A stretch of 64,000 nt of DNA from Glandiceps talaboti (GCF_964340395.1 NC_135552.1:16907194-16971193); one strand, 5' to 3'. Positions 1-14,000 are shown, numbered from the stretch's first letter. The notes: generated by a model from the letters alone, not told the origin. Numbers and translations: made by a program.

Positions 1-1099
1 AGTGCGGGGGGGGGGGGGGTAGATGACCCTGGTATCTTGCTATACTACTAGTGTTCTGTGACCAATGTCATGAATGAATGTGGTATATAATTGAACCACA
101 GTGTAATATATACTGTTTTTTCATTGCATACATACAGCCGCCTCCATCTCCCCGGGGACCTCAACCTTAACCCCTTGTGTAGCGGCAAAAGAAATCGCCA
201 TATTTAGTACTGGACTATGCTGGTCACTATAGTTACATGTAAAGGGAAAATTTTAGTTTCACTGTTGTCAAGGTTTAAAGTGGCATTGCCTCGAATAGGT
301 CCGACTACTGTATGTACTTTACTGATGACGTAATCGGAGCTAGAATGATTGTTTCATTTGAAAACCAGATGTGAAAGCCTCTCGTGTTATATATGACAAA
401 TTAATTGTTGGTTATTTTGTCTTTAAGCGTTGCCTGTTCATCACACACGTAGGACAGCTAGCAGCCCATTCTATATATTATGGGAACACTCCTTCAGGAA
501 ATAAAGCATGTCTTAAAACCTTGGGTTCTGGAAAGTCATTTTATAATTTCACTTCACAACACGCGGTTACCAAGAAATAACAAAGTGAAACTTGTCATAG
601 CAGTGGTCCAGTGCTGTTTCATGGGAGCCTGAGTCAGCAGACATGCATATGCATTAGATGCACAATACATACTTTTCATGATTGGTAGCACAGTAATATA
701 TTGGACATACAAAATGTACTTGTATGTTGACATACATAATACCATGGAAGTATACTTCCATGATAATACAGTCAACCACTACTGCACTGTGCGAGTTTGG
801 TGAGTGCGCCCTCGGTGTTCAAAGATCATAGCGTGACTACACAAGGCAAGTGAAGAAGAATCTTCCACCCAAGGGAGTTCTAGAGCTGAACGTGTTCGAT
901 AACAAAGTTTGTCACAGCTAGTCATATAAGGGAACTGGTCATTTTTGAGACACAGTGATGGGGGGAGGGGTGGTGATAGCTTGAAATTGAACAAATAGCT
1001 TGAAATTAACATCTATAGTGTTTCTATTCTATATTCATCAATAATGACTTACATAGCTTCGTGTTGTAATTTCAAAAGTTAACCCCCCACCACCACCAC
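1..1099. other. Intergenic, no gene seen
   Basis: No exon or RNA gene can be supported here. It holds a G run at 5-19 and a perfect 20-base palindrome at 743-762 (CATGGAAGTA and its reverse complement). Confidence 0.5.
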
Positions 1100-1351
1100 A
1101 ATAGGGAACTTGCAAACCTGCCATGTTGAATGTTGCATCATGGGAAATGCGATAATAAATACTAATCAATTAGTTTTGTAAACAATGTTGTTAAATTGTT
1201 TATAACCACGAATGATCAGTTCATATTTAGCTTGACCAGTGTGGGAGGTTTATTTCATCGGTGGCTTCAGATAAGATATTACGATAACCACAGATAATCC
1301 CATAGTCCTTTGCGTCTGAGCATGCTCAGTCTGGATTGCAAGTTCCCTATT
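1100..1351. mobile_element. Short inverted-repeat DNA element (MITE-like)
   Basis: The sequence AATAGGGAACTTGCAA at 1100-1115 recurs as its exact reverse complement at 1336-1351, giving 16-base perfect terminal repeats around a 252-base AT-rich body without a reading frame. If the element proper starts at GGGAAC, a TA dinucleotide flanks both ends, which would fit a Tc1/mariner-type target duplication. A 14-base perfect palindrome (CTGAGCATGCTCAG) lies just inside the right end. The superfamily is inferred from end structure only. Confidence 0.55.
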
Positions 1352-2105
1352 AATTGCAATTTAAACACACAAATACCAATATGTGTTTCCAAGAGGAAAG
1401 AAATTGCTAATATTCACACTGATCTTCACTATACAACCAGCGTAATGTTTCTGTACACTGATTGCCTTATAGTATAGATTGATGTAACATTTACTTCTCA
1501 TGTACACTGTGTTCACTCAGCGTGTCCTTCTTTATCAGCACTTAGTTCGCTATCCTCTTCTATCCAATAGAGATAAGTTTTCGACGTCACATGTATGTGT
1601 GTAAACTGACCAAGTTGTCGTAACTATCGCCAATAACATTCGTCGTTGGTGGCGCTACAATCCCAAAGGTCAGCTCACATACTTAAAAGAGGAAACAAAA
1701 TGTGTAGTTCTTTTACCCAAGCCTACCCACTTTATCTGCCATATTTGGTCTGTCTTTGTATTTGGAAAACAAATCTTGAAATTGTCATGAAAATCAGGAA
1801 TCTTAACTGTGAACGTTAACGAAACCAAGGCTGGTTTTTATCTTTAGCTGTATGTCATATTTCATTCTTATGCCAGGACCTAGAGAAGTCATTTGTACAA
1901 TTTAATTCTACATAGCGAAATTTCTCAAAAATAGAGTTATGAAAAACATAGGAGCAAATCTGGCTTAGAAGAGACTTGTTGTACACCGTGACTGGGGTGA
2001 GGCATTATGTCAACATTCACCAAGCGCACATACAGTTAGAAGGTAAACACATCTGTAACAATGCAGAAGATAAATGTGTGCATGCACCTCCTAACTTCGT
2101 TTCAG

Positions 2106-2139
2106 CTCAGACCACTAAATAGATATTTAGTGGTCTGAG
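2106..2139. repeat. Perfect 15+15 base hairpin
   Basis: The arms CTCAGACCACTAAAT and ATTTAGTGGTCTGAG are exact reverse complements around the four-base centre AGAT. The hairpin overlaps the first bases of the left target duplication of the adjacent 168-base element. Confidence 0.6.
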
Positions 2140-2323
2140 GTTTCAGTAGACTGTCGACAGTCATTCGTGCCTTTATTGCTATGTTTTATCTAAAACTAAA
2201 GTCGTCGCTATTAGCACGCCGTTATAGTAGTATTGCTCCGGTTCAGAGCGAGGCGACTACTTTAGTTTTAGATAAAACGTAGCAAAAAAGGCATGAACGA
2301 CTGTCGACAGTCTAAGGTTTCAG
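2138..2323. mobile_element. Palindromic MITE with 9-base target duplication (Mutator-like)
   Basis: A 168-base element (2147-2314) starts TAGACTGTCGACAGTC and ends with its reverse complement. The two arms pair over about 60 bases (2147-2208 with 2253-2314), leaving a loop of about 45 bases. The identical nonamer AGGTTTCAG lies directly outside both ends, at 2138-2146 and 2315-2323. Long terminal repeats plus a 9-base duplication are the signature of Mutator-like elements. There is no coding capacity, so it is non-autonomous. Ends and duplication are read directly; the superfamily is inferred. Confidence 0.75.
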
Positions 2324-2410
2324 GAGCGAAAATTACTTGTCTAGTTCCTCCTCCTAGCACAAGGTATTGCAACCAAGATAGAACCAGCCCCTCCTTTATT
2401 TTCCAGAATA

Positions 2411-2411
2411 T

Positions 2412-2466
<55 letters not shown>
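2411..2466. repeat. (AAC)n microsatellite
   Basis: About 18 uninterrupted AAC triplets. The same motif on the other strand (GTT) recurs at 20467, 54069 and 57905. Confidence 0.95.
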
Positions 2467-4021
2467 TATATATTAACCCTTATTTGTGTATGAGAAACAA
2501 CTGATGTTCATGAAACTGTTTGTGTAAGTTTTGAAAAATGGTGATTGGCATTTTGGCATTTATGAAGTAACACTGTGTACACGATGACCAAACTTTAGAC
2601 TCAACTTTGAAATACTGAAGTTGGTGGCGCTCTACAGTCAACGACTTGGAGCGAAACGAAAGACTTTCAGAGTCCTGCTACATCATGTACATCATAGCGA
2701 CCATTTCTCATGCCTGTAACTTTGCTAGGCACGCGGATACGTCTGGTGTTACATCTTGAGTCGTGTTTTTCACATTAATTGTAGAGCGCTCACTGGTTAC
2801 GCGGTTATTCTAGCCTGTCTTTACTGTACTACTGTACTACTGTATATCTGTGCACGTAATTTTGCTTCGAAGCTGTGGCAAAGTGAAGTAAAATCACACA
2901 CAGGTCGCGATCTAGACAGGCTAAGTCTATTCAGATATGATTTTAAGAAGGTGAGAAAGGAAATCTCGAAAAACGTTATAAAGCCTTTTTTGTGAATATT
3001 GAAATCCTTTTTCACGCTATGTTGACGCCGATTTATTCCTAAATAGTTTTGTGTGTGTACTATTTATGTGCAATTTGTACACTAAGGCAAAAATGGTATG
3101 GCAGTTCAGACCGTTGTGCCACTTTATACTGGTATATTGTTACCAGCGAGAGTCGGTCCCTTTGATATGACACCGTACGTGTCTCAGTGCTGTAAGCATG
3201 TACTAACACCACCATTCATCTTTTGAAGAATGGTTTCTTTGCTTCCACCCCCCCCCCCCCGGCTAGTTTAACCAGCAAACAGTTTTTTTGTCCTAAGATC
3301 TCTGAATATATGAAATCAATCGAGAAATGTGTCAATTAAAATATTAACAGGAACGGCTAATGAACTCATAATTATAATATTACATCATTCTTTTACGGCC
3401 ACAGGATTATATCGTTATGCAATTCCCATCATCATTTTTAATGACAAATGCGATGAGTGTATCATGATACAAGGAGGTAAGAATTGAAACACAAAACATA
3501 TTAATTGAAATGAAGAGAGTATGTTTCCCAGACCGAGATATCCTGAGTGTGATATAGATGTTCTATATAGATATAGCTATTATATAGAGAAAAATAATTT
3601 CATTTACGCAAATACGTCCCTCACAGTGGATTTAGGTCGTTTCAGATTGCAATTTAGGTCAATTGAAAGTCCGTCATGAATTTTTGATGAGCAAATGGAA
3701 TTATAAGAAATATGATTGCTATAACACTACGTTCTGTATAAACATTCAGTGCATGCGTGAGCCCACTCTCGTTCAGATGGCACCACCATGTGTGGCAGTA
3801 GTTGTATGTCTAGCCACTGTAGCATATGGTTTTAAGTTCAATTCTGGCTGATAAAAACCCAACTTTCATTTAAAGTTGCGTTGTTGTCCAATGCGCATGT
3901 CAGGATGACGCAGTAAGTTTCTGTTTGTTGGCAAACACGTAGCGTCACCGGCGTCGCGATATAAAGCACTTATACCCATCCAAAATTCTGACCACCATGC
4001 TGCATTTGGCTTATTTTAATA
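2467..4021. other. Intergenic, no gene seen
   Basis: AT-rich sequence with short chance frames only and a C run at about 3247-3260. I see no exon with usable splice sites and no recognisable RNA gene. Confidence 0.5.
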
Positions 4022-4250
4022 CAACCTGATTAAAATCTGACGTGGGAATACGATTTGATTGCTTTTATTTACCTCAATTTCCTTTGTTTATTGCTGTTTG
4101 TTTTCAAGTTTGTTATTCTCGGAGTGAGCGCCTTCCTCACGGCCGCTCTCTCCCGGTAGAATAAAATCGAAAACAACGCAAATATACGAAGGAAATCGAG
4201 GTAAATGCAGCAATCGAGCCGTATTCCCACGTCAGATCTTAATCAGATTG
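4022..4250. mobile_element. Palindromic MITE family 'CTGATTAAGATCTGA'
   Basis: The left arm (4022 to about 4096) and the right arm (about 4176-4250) are near-exact reverse complements over roughly 75 bases, with outer motif CAAYCTGATTAARATCTGA followed by CGTGGGAATACG. The centre is about 80 bases with no reading frame. A single right-arm-like copy recurs near 11016-11074, so this is a family. The target duplication is unclear. Confidence 0.65.
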
Positions 4251-6986
4251 CTTTCTATAATACCAAAGTTCATCTGAGGAAAAATTCTTTTGTAAATCAT
4301 GTAAAATTTCTTCTCAGATATATTTTTTTTTTGAGCGGTCTAGTTTGTACTGGTGCATTTGAATTCGATCTGACAGCTGCATTTTAAAATTGGAAAAGTT
4401 CAATCCTTGTAAAATAGTTTCATTATTCGATATTAATCAAAATGGCGATTTATAAACAATACGTATTGTTACGGTATGGCACGTGAGTTTTCGAAATGTT
4501 CAGTCAGCAACTTAATTCGACTCATTTTGTTGATTGAATATACATATAATTATTTTTGAACTTGAGATTTCTATTATTGGTTTCAATAAAATACCGTTGA
4601 CCCATTGTCACTGTATGTAATAAATGACTGCGTACAAAAGCTAATAACTGCTGTGTTTATTTCTATTATAATGCAACTCGCGTTGGTCTCTGGGGGTGGG
4701 ACATTTTATACCGTTGCCGTAAAAAGGCGTGGTTGCTGATTTACGACGATGGTTGATTTACGACGATGGTTGATTTACGACAGTGATCATCACTTAATTG
4801 AACATTGAACAAACTACCAAAATGTTTGTCAATATTTACATCAACTTTGACCTCGATGTACCGGTGCGTACAGTAAAACTGGTTTTACAATATCGACCTT
4901 GGTCCTTTCAAAGCAGCTTTTAAACAGCAATGGTGTCATCTGATGTTTACTTTGAAGACGAGGTTACTGATTCTTAATTACTGAAGAAGATGAAAATCAA
5001 TAAAAACTATTAACCATCAATTAAGTGGTGTTACTAATTATTAAACACATCAGAACAGTGTATTGTTCCCAGTAACATCTCAAATAGCGGGAAATACACA
5101 CGTGGCTCTCGATGGTGTTGACATTTCAGCTGAAACAAAACATGATGATGACGGCATAGAAAATTCATGTCGGTTTCCATGGTTACCGTAGCTAGTTGAA
5201 AATTACAAAGCTTTGATAAATGTATGCATTCATGGGTTATTGCGTGGGACGCGGTGTACCAGCGACCTCGCTAGATCATGTACTGAGTGTTCCGGTTTTA
5301 TCGATCGAAATAGGGGAAAATGGTTGTATCGATCACTGTGCAACCCTGGAGCTTTTATCACTGAATAATTTAACACTCTCAGTGAAATCATCCTCTTGTG
5401 GCAATCAGTCCACTTGAAGGTGTTTATTTGATAACAACACGTATTGCTAAACAGCATCACATGTATATACCCGAACCCAAAATGTCAAGTGCACCTTCAC
5501 ATGGTACGGTAGCCGACAGGTGGCGGATGGTACTAGTATATCTCGTTGGTGGTACAAAGTGAAGATGTGAACGACCTCCTCCACGTACATGAATTATTAA
5601 CACTGTATGTATTGTTAGAGAATTAACTTATTCTCATTTTCACCTTGCATACTTTTAACAGTGGAATAAACATGTCTGGTTTGCCTTAATGTAGGACAAA
5701 AAACGATAACAAAGATTAATCAATGTTGTTTCCATTGAATTAAACGCGGACAATCAGATTTCATGAAAGCATTACATGAATTCATTGTTAACTAATGCAA
5801 GAATTTGGTTAAACTTTGCATCACTAAATGCGTGTCTGGACCAGACAAGGTGAGAATCAGCATTTAAGTTGGTCAGTCTGCTCATTTGAATAAAAAAAAT
5901 GTTAACAAGACGTGTTTTTCCTTACACGTCCATTGGTAATGAAATATCTTGACGGCGATGTTGGCGTGCGAACCATGACATTCCTGTTCATAATATTAAT
6001 AAACATGAAATGTACACACACAAAAATTGCAAAAATATGAATTTGTGTCCAATAATTTTAACAGTAAAATATTCGATGCTTGTAGAGGTACTGCAAGCTA
6101 TCTCTGGACATTTTCGATAGTTCCCCTGTACATGCTTGAAAAGTCTGAGTATTACTATTAGCAACTGTACTGCAAGCTCAAGTTATCGAGGCCCATTATA
6201 TCGCTTCACATAGTTTAAATCTTCTCGATGCAAAGCTAATAAAAAACCGGTTTTCTAACAACCCCTGGGAGCACGTACTTAGGATTTATGTTCTGCCTAC
6301 TGTATCGTGACAAGGCAATAGCGGGCTTTCAATCCCATCCATAAATCCTAGCGGAATTTATACCCAACAAACAATATAGGCTTCTTGAGATACATAGTAT
6401 CAAAAGCAGATGCCAAGCCAGAGGCGCATACTTAGTGTTGCTAGTACACTCTACGTTGTTAGCTCGTAATTCAAGATTCCATTGTGATCACTCTGCATTT
6501 TGGTTTTGTCGTGAAGATGAAATGAAAGGGTAGTGACGAATAGAATTTTTACTTCAAGTCTGTAAAAAAAGGTATTGGGGTGAACTTTTATGACTAAAGT
6601 AACCACCCAAAGCTATGCATTCAATTACACTTTACGGCTAGGGGATCGTGTTAGGTCTATTAAATTGTCAATAATGTTTGGTATTAAATTGGAAAGCACG
6701 CAGACATTTCCCACAATGCAACCTGGTTGTCGTGATAATGTTCGTGTTCATCGATCATTTATATGTCAATGATGGTGAAAACAAACAAATTAAAAAATCG
6801 TGGTTACTACAGTCAGGTCATGTCAGTAGGCAAATGTTTTATTATACTAGGAAGTTGGTTGGGTGTTTGTTTGGTTAGTTTCGTAGTTTCGTAGTTGGGT
6901 TATAATTACAAAGTTGTTCGGCATTCTACAACTGATCCGAGTGAATAATAATGAGCAGTGATTAAAATCATAAGTTTCAAATCGTA
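4251..6986. other. Intergenic, no gene seen
   Basis: No supported exon. There is a small tandem repeat at about 4732-4780, where GGTTGATTTACGACGAT recurs with slight changes. Confidence 0.5.
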
Positions 6987-7019
6987 CTTGTTTGTTTGTT
7001 TGTTTGCTTGCTTTGTGTA

Positions 7020-7072
<53 letters not shown>

Positions 7073-7155
7073 ATGTATGTATGTATGTATGTATGTATGT
7101 GTGTGTGTGTGTGTGTACGTATATATATATTTCTTCGACTCTCTCTCTCTCTGTC
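6987..7155. repeat. Compound microsatellite (TTTG, TGTC, TGTA, TG, TC)
   Basis: Blocks run in order: TTTG, about thirteen TGTC units, TGTA, TG, a short TA run and TC. All long open frames here, on both strands, are translations of this repeat. Confidence 0.95.
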
Positions 7156-10073
7156 TATCTCATAGATACATATTTTGATACGTGGAAGACTAACAGGTAC
7201 TAACATACAATTTGAAGTAAAATATACACAATCCTAGTTATTTCAACATATGAAGAAGAGAAACGAGAAGCCATTTCCATGGCAACGGGTGAATGTAATA
7301 AATCTTTATTAAGTCAGCTCTTTTCGAGGCCATATGGATACAGTGATATATTATCGTCTTCTTCAGAAAATAAATGTAAAAATACGAATTTATCAGACAG
7401 GAGGACAAACGAGTCTATGTAATGTAACTATTCAGCAATAACATTAGAGGCGAGCGAGCTTCCTCAATCAGCAACTCAATCATTTCACCCTGTAGTCATT
7501 TGACAATGTTATTGATGAACAAATACACTAACACAATGCTACAGGCAAGGCGACTGAATTCCATGCAGCAGAGATTGCGATTTCATTTCAATCTATATAT
7601 ATTGTACATTTCGTGATTAAGTATGTTTCTCCTGTAACGAACATATTTATATGCTGATATCGTACGTGGTGTGATTTTTCTGAAAAGGCCATCAAAATCA
7701 ATCAATAATATTTCGTGGATTAATCAGACAAGGAATATAATTCTGTCTTTCTGCGCGGGGATCAGGTAGAATAATCCTCGACGCCGTTGATCATTACGTC
7801 GCTATTGGCTCCTACAGAGAACATTAAAAAGGCAAGAATTCATTAATTTCGACACGAATACAAGAACTCCGCTATTTTCATTATCCGGTACAATCGCGTG
7901 AGCAATATCCCTGTATAGTCTGCAAGTAAAATTTAATACACTCATATAATCCTTGTTCTTCTACTACGAAGGTATAATAAAGAAAATGTATATTCTAAAT
8001 TCGATCGACACTCAAGCGATTTACAAAAGCCCCATTTTCTTTTGATGGGTTGTTGAACATCCGACTCATTCTCGCCACAAACTTGCTTTTTCTAATAAGT
8101 TAAAGAAAGAATTTGTATAGCGCAAAAATACAAAAGTAAGTAAATTCTTATGAGTCACTGTTTCTTTAATACAACAACATTTCGGAACACAGGAACTGCC
8201 TTTTAAGTTCTCAGCTAGAGCCATGAGAAATGAGTTTTTATGTTTTGAAATTTCATTGTGTTTCTTTTCATGCTTTTTTTTTAAATATGAAAGGTGTAAA
8301 ATTAAAAATAATCTACATTTTAATTAATATGTTTATACATTTTTATCCACAAAGGTACTAGTATCTCGGTATATTTTGTGAATGAATGAATGAATGAATG
8401 AATGAATGAATGAATGAACTAGATAAATGAATGAAGAAAGAAATGAATAAATAAATGAATAGATAAATAAATAAATACTAGAAACTTTCCTGCGGCAAAA
8501 GTGTGATAATATTGTACAAATATAGTGTTCTAGACATATAAAGATAACATTAATCTGTAAAATGAAAACAGAACAAAACTTTCTGACACAACGCAGCATT
8601 CCTCTGGTTACAATAGTGGAATAAATAATTATAAATAATTATTGAAATCTATAAAGAACGTCTTTATGAATGATGAAGAATGAGTTTAACTGTGTACGCT
8701 ATGTAAAGACGTCGAATAGAATGACCCATCCCTCCATTTAATATAGTGGTATACGTAATTCAGGTGCTTGGGAACTTGAAGCTATCGCAGACCGAGAACG
8801 TATACCTATCGACAAGTTCTCAAGCCGCTAATAGTGTCTCATCGATCAGACACAAACGACTTGACACACTGTGTTATGGGGTACACACCATTTCGCATCT
8901 TGTCTCTTGCCCTTCAGAAATTTAGATTGTATTAAACTTTGAATATTTGCAATGCATGTTAGATGTAAACTATTATACAGCGCTTGTTTGCGACATCACC
9001 CGTTCGAGTCACCAATTGACCTTTCACCTTGTTGACAAGCAGTTAAACTGTACTTTTATCTGATATCACAAGCCGACATTTATACGTCAAGATACTGATA
9101 CCACACAATGAATACATGTGATTTTTTAGACAACAGACAAGGTGTACAGATCACTTTATAAACTCCTGATCTTTGAATATTATCAAAGAGTTGGTTTATA
9201 GAAACATACTGACTAGAGTTCGCTATTAGCAGTTGGTAGAAAATTTCATCGTTGGATCGCTATACTAATTACACGAGATCGCAATGGATAAAAGCGTTAT
9301 CTGATATTTCGATGGAGAGATAAGATACGCAATTAGTGATGAAAATGTTGTCACATTGTTGATGAATTCACGAAAAGTTCATATAATTTATATCCCATAA
9401 CCCTCCAAATGACATGTTTTGTTGCCATCTTTTCTTTAGCTATTGTTACGTTTCTATGGCGACTAGCTAAAACTTAATCATCATAATACATTCGCATTCA
9501 TATATTCTCTTGTTTTCTGTTAAGTTGTGCGTGCAGGCAAATCATATAAAGGTTGCAGTGGACGACAGCTTAGAGGCCATGGTTTCCAATCATGTAGGCC
9601 TAGGCTTAATAAAAGTGGCACTGATACACAATCTTCACTATTCTCTGATCAGTAGTATTTTTTCTGTAATCTGTTACTTATACAGCCACCAAGGTAACTG
9701 TAAAGTGCTCCGAACAATTCTACATTCCGATGTGACGAACATGTATAGTGTCTCCGGATCCGACAGTAGTAGCCCCAGGTATTAAACTTGGGGAAAATAC
9801 TGATAAAAGGATCGGAGTATAATTGGTAACCATTGTTAATGTGTATGGACAAGGCTAAAATAAATGGCCAGTCGTAAATACTATACTATATATCCATTGT
9901 ATACCTGATACACATACATGTACATGAGTAAATACATAGAGAGTAGAATGTTGCTAGGACTGTATTTAATAATGGATGCATAAGACGTAGATGATGCAGT
10001 CCCGAAAAGTACTTCCAGGATTTAAATAAGTTCAATCCATACTAAACGGCTCCATGCTCAGATTAAAAATTTG
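7156..10073. other. Intergenic, no gene seen
   Basis: AT-rich. It includes a GAAT/AAAT repeat tract at 8380-8475. No exon, tRNA or other RNA gene was recognised. Confidence 0.5.
8380..8475. repeat. (GAAT)n and degenerate (AAAT)n tract
   Basis: About nine GAAT units at 8380-8416, followed by imperfect AAAT/GAAT units. Confidence 0.9.
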
Positions 10074-10133
10074 AGAACACAAACACAAACACAAACACAA
10101 ACACAAACACAAACACAAACACAAACACACATG

Positions 10134-10195
<62 letters not shown>

Positions 10196-10298
10196 TCTGT
10201 GTCTATGTCTGTGTCTGCCTGTGTCTGCACGCACGAAAGTACGTATGTATGTATGTATGTATGTATGTATGTATGTATGTATGTATGTATGTATGTAT
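10074..10298. repeat. Compound microsatellite (ACACAA, AC, GTAT)
   Basis: Eight or so ACAAAC hexamers, then about 26 AC dinucleotides (10140-10192), then a TGTCTG-like stretch and about 13 GTAT units (10244-10298). Open frames on both strands here are repeat translations. Confidence 0.95.
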
Positions 10299-10775
10299 AT
10301 TCACATAGCCCGTGCAGTGCGCTGATCTGTGACTGCGATAGCTCTACTGGCGTCACCTGGCAGATCAGCCTGAGCGCCGTGTACAGGCTAATGTGCACTT
10401 CATATTAAAATTGCAGGCAAAGTCTTTTTGTGTTCACGGCCGTTTTTCTCCTTTAGTGCACCCCATACTATTGTTAGTACTCATAGGCATGACTGTAACC
10501 TGGGAGAATAAACAATGTCAAAGGTGATTCACAACATTTCTTTACACAACTCAATTAAGGCAATCCAACCTGTCATGATATCATGACGTTCTTTCTAACC
10601 TGGTTTCTAATCGGTAATGTGATCTCCATGAACGATATTGGTTTGTGTTTACAAGATTTCAGATACAGGTATTAACCTCACCTATCAAATTCATAGCCAC
10701 ACTGGCCTTAGTTATACTATTAGGCAGATTTCCATCATTATTATATACAACCAAATCTAACGATCCTCAGTGATA

Positions 10776-10777
<2 letters not shown>

Positions 10778-10820
<43 letters not shown>

Positions 10821-10886
10821 TGTGTGTCTGTGTCTGTCTGTGTCTGTGTGTGTCTGTCTGTGTGTGTCTGTCTGTGTCTGTGTGTG
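10778..10886. repeat. (GT)n with TGTC interruptions
   Basis: About 20 GT units followed by interspersed TGTC units. Confidence 0.95.
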
Positions 10887-11011
10887 AAAGAAGTGTGTTG
10901 ATTCGTTGAAGAGACCTCTCAAAAGCGCGACATTTGAACGAGAACTTTTATTACACAGGGTCAGATGTGGGAGGGCATCGATCACCCGGAACAAAACAAA
11001 CGACACAACAC

Positions 11012-11076
11012 GATGGAAATAGAGGTAAATAAAGACATCTAGCCGTTTCACTGCATCAGATCTTAATCAGATTGGC
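11012..11076. mobile_element. Solo arm of the 4.0-kb MITE family
   Basis: GGAAAT-GAGGTAAAT, then TCTAGCCGT, then CAGATCTTAATCAGATTGG follow the same order and spacing as the right arm of the element at 4022-4250. No matching left arm was seen nearby, so this is a half element or relic. Confidence 0.5.
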
Positions 11077-14000
11077 CAACTTGTGAGGTGCACGGACGCA
11101 CGAACGGACGGACGCAACCCAGTGTAATAGCCCCTCCGGGCTGTACCCATTGGGGCTAATGTGTCAAACAGTCTTCTCCGTAGCTATCTTGCAGGCAAGA
11201 GATCAATCAGATCTAGACCACCCCTCCCTCAAGAAGATTTCTCCCCCACTCCCCCAGCTGTGACAAATCGTACGACTGCGTGAGTCTAGATTATTGAACC
11301 ACTTCACAACCATTCAAACCGCCCTGGGGAAAATCTCGGCGTCCCTAAAACATACATTGGCTATGTATTGTTAGGGGCATAGAGGTTCCTTGTCGTATTC
11401 ATGGTTTTTCTTCTTCAATAGAATGTTTCTCTTGAAGATTAATAGAATGAAACTTTTTTGTTGTATTCAGTTAATACATGAATATATGTATGTGAAGTAG
11501 ACTTCCACTTGCGGACTTTGTGTCGGAACAAGCAGGCACACTTTAACCTCAAGAAATTCTAGATACCTAGGAGAGTTGACAGATATGTAAGGGATGAAAG
11601 AACCTTTTTATCTGGTTCATACCCTGGGGACTGGCGTCTTGGGAGAGATTAGAAAAAATACAGAAACACATACATCTAATGAGATTGATGGCTGCCCAGC
11701 AGGCTTTCAGTGTCTCTACCGAGTTGTGTGGATGACATCACCGTGTCTATTGGTATTTATGGTGACGTGTTATAGACAAAGTAATACTACTCGTGTTGTA
11801 GCCATGGGGTAATTGGCATAGTTTCAATGTGTGAATTTATACAACGAACAAGACACACAATAGAGAGGTAATTGCGAATCCAACAACTCTACTGAGATAG
11901 TGTACACTATTGAAAGGATTCTTTAAGGAGACTTAGGAAGAAGTCACAGTAGTAATTAGCTCCAACGAGTTAGCTTGGATTGTGGAAATGTTGACAAAAC
12001 GCTGAACTCCTTTCGACTTACCTTTTCATCAAAACAATAGAGACAACCAATTAAACGTACATGTCACCTCATGACCAATGGATTCGTGTTGGAACATATC
12101 GAATGTAACGACCACATTGATTTGAGTATTGTACGAGATACGAGCACCCATGGATTCGAAGAATCACCGAGTCGGTGAGCATCAAACTGAAACTTAATCA
12201 GCGACCCAAGATCTATGAATCATTTAACTGTTTGCAAATCAGAACTCTTTTATTTTCATAGTTTGATGTCTGCCGTAAGATTAATTTATCAATTTATCAG
12301 TGTAAGTGTTCATTGATACTTGTGGACCGGAATTTGGGTTCAACGTAACCATTTTTCAAATTTCTGTGATGTGTGTGATAGGTTTACGATTACAAACTGA
12401 AATCGCGCATGACTCGTGACCACGAAATCTCGCTCAGTTGCGTAACACGGTTGGTACAACATCTCGACAACAGAGACATAATAAACCAAAATCCAGACTT
12501 TGTTAGTCTGTGATACCTGTTGAGGTTTTTTTTAACAGTATAGTACGGAAAATGATGTCAAACGTAACGTAAATTCGACATAATGACATACGTAATATAC
12601 ACGTCCGCATTTTGTTTTTGTTGAGGAGATAAATGACCAACTAACAAATGCTCCGATGCCGATTACAATTATTCTCCAAATTCAGCTTTATATTGTGTCG
12701 GTTTTTTTTTCATTTTGGCCACAATCCTATGGAAAATCGAAACTTTTCTTTTCCTTGTTCTCCAAAGTGTTGTCAAAGTTCTTACTTATTAGCAAACTAC
12801 TGAGTCATGCAGGACCAGAACGCAGGTAAACCCTACCCCCTCTGCAACCATCACACATACATTGGCATTTCTCTTTTAAGGGGAACAATATAACAACATA
12901 GTACTATTGTCTGTTATTTCAGGAGAGAAAGGTATGCGAGGTTGATGCCAATCTAATCACTGTGATCCTTTTAGATAGTACGTGTAATAAATTCCTGCTG
13001 TCGCCGCGTAACGATCGCCGCAGGGAAACAATCTGTAATGTTGTGTTGTTGCGTTAAACCTACTGGTATTGCATTCATACTCCCTTTTATTTCCATATTT
13101 TTTTGTAAACCGGAAATAAAGATGAATTACTCTACAGTACAGCTTATGATAAACCAGTCGAGTTGGACAACATAGGCCGATTAAAAAACAGAGAATTTGA
13201 ATAAAAATGACTATAGCTGTGGAATTTGTTATAAATCACGGGATTTATGGGGCTTTAGGGGAGCGAATTGTAGAAGATGATAAAACGTACGTGTACATAT
13301 GCACATCTACACTATCACCATCGATCGGTTGCATAATTAATTGCTTTCAGTAGTCACAACTTGAAACACACATAGCTTGCACGCACGAGTACCGTGGCAT
13401 TATAGATCCGTTGATACAACCTCAACAAACACACGAAATACACAAACTGTGGAATACATGTAACCTCAATGAGCTGAAACTACATTGACCCAGTATGTCT
13501 AGCGTTTTTAATTTATAAAACAGCAACGTTTCCCGCATTCAATTATTACGCGATGTTTTTTGTTGTCTGAATGATACTTGGATATGAAGAGAAGAAAACC
13601 CAACTGTTTGTGGCTAATTTTGTATCGTTATGGCGAATCAAACTGTGATCTTCAAGGACAATTTGAAATAAGACATTTTATTGTCGCCTATTCTTCAAAT
13701 TTTCGCCCGACAACCTTCGCATGTCGCAGTGAAACAACCAATTTATTTATTAGAAGGCGGGCCATGGGGTGTACACCTGTGCATACGAGGACATTTAAAA
13801 AAATTGCTTCGGTATACAATAATGTCAATTAAAATAAATGGGCCTCTTAAATAATTGCTACTTGCACGCTTGACATTTACAGTGCACTGTATCTGCTATA
13901 CTGATAAACATGATTGGTCACGTGACAAACACTCATTTATCTGTGAGGTCACATCTTCTAGCATCGTTTACGTCTTGTTCTTTTTCACCATTACACTTTG

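Noticed and set aside
6847-7206. Open frames of 60-119 codons on both strands
   Set aside because: They are translations of the TGTC/TGTA/TG microsatellite.
10063-10408. Thr/Gln-, Cys/Val- and Tyr-rich frames
   Set aside because: They come from the ACACAA, AC and GTAT repeats.
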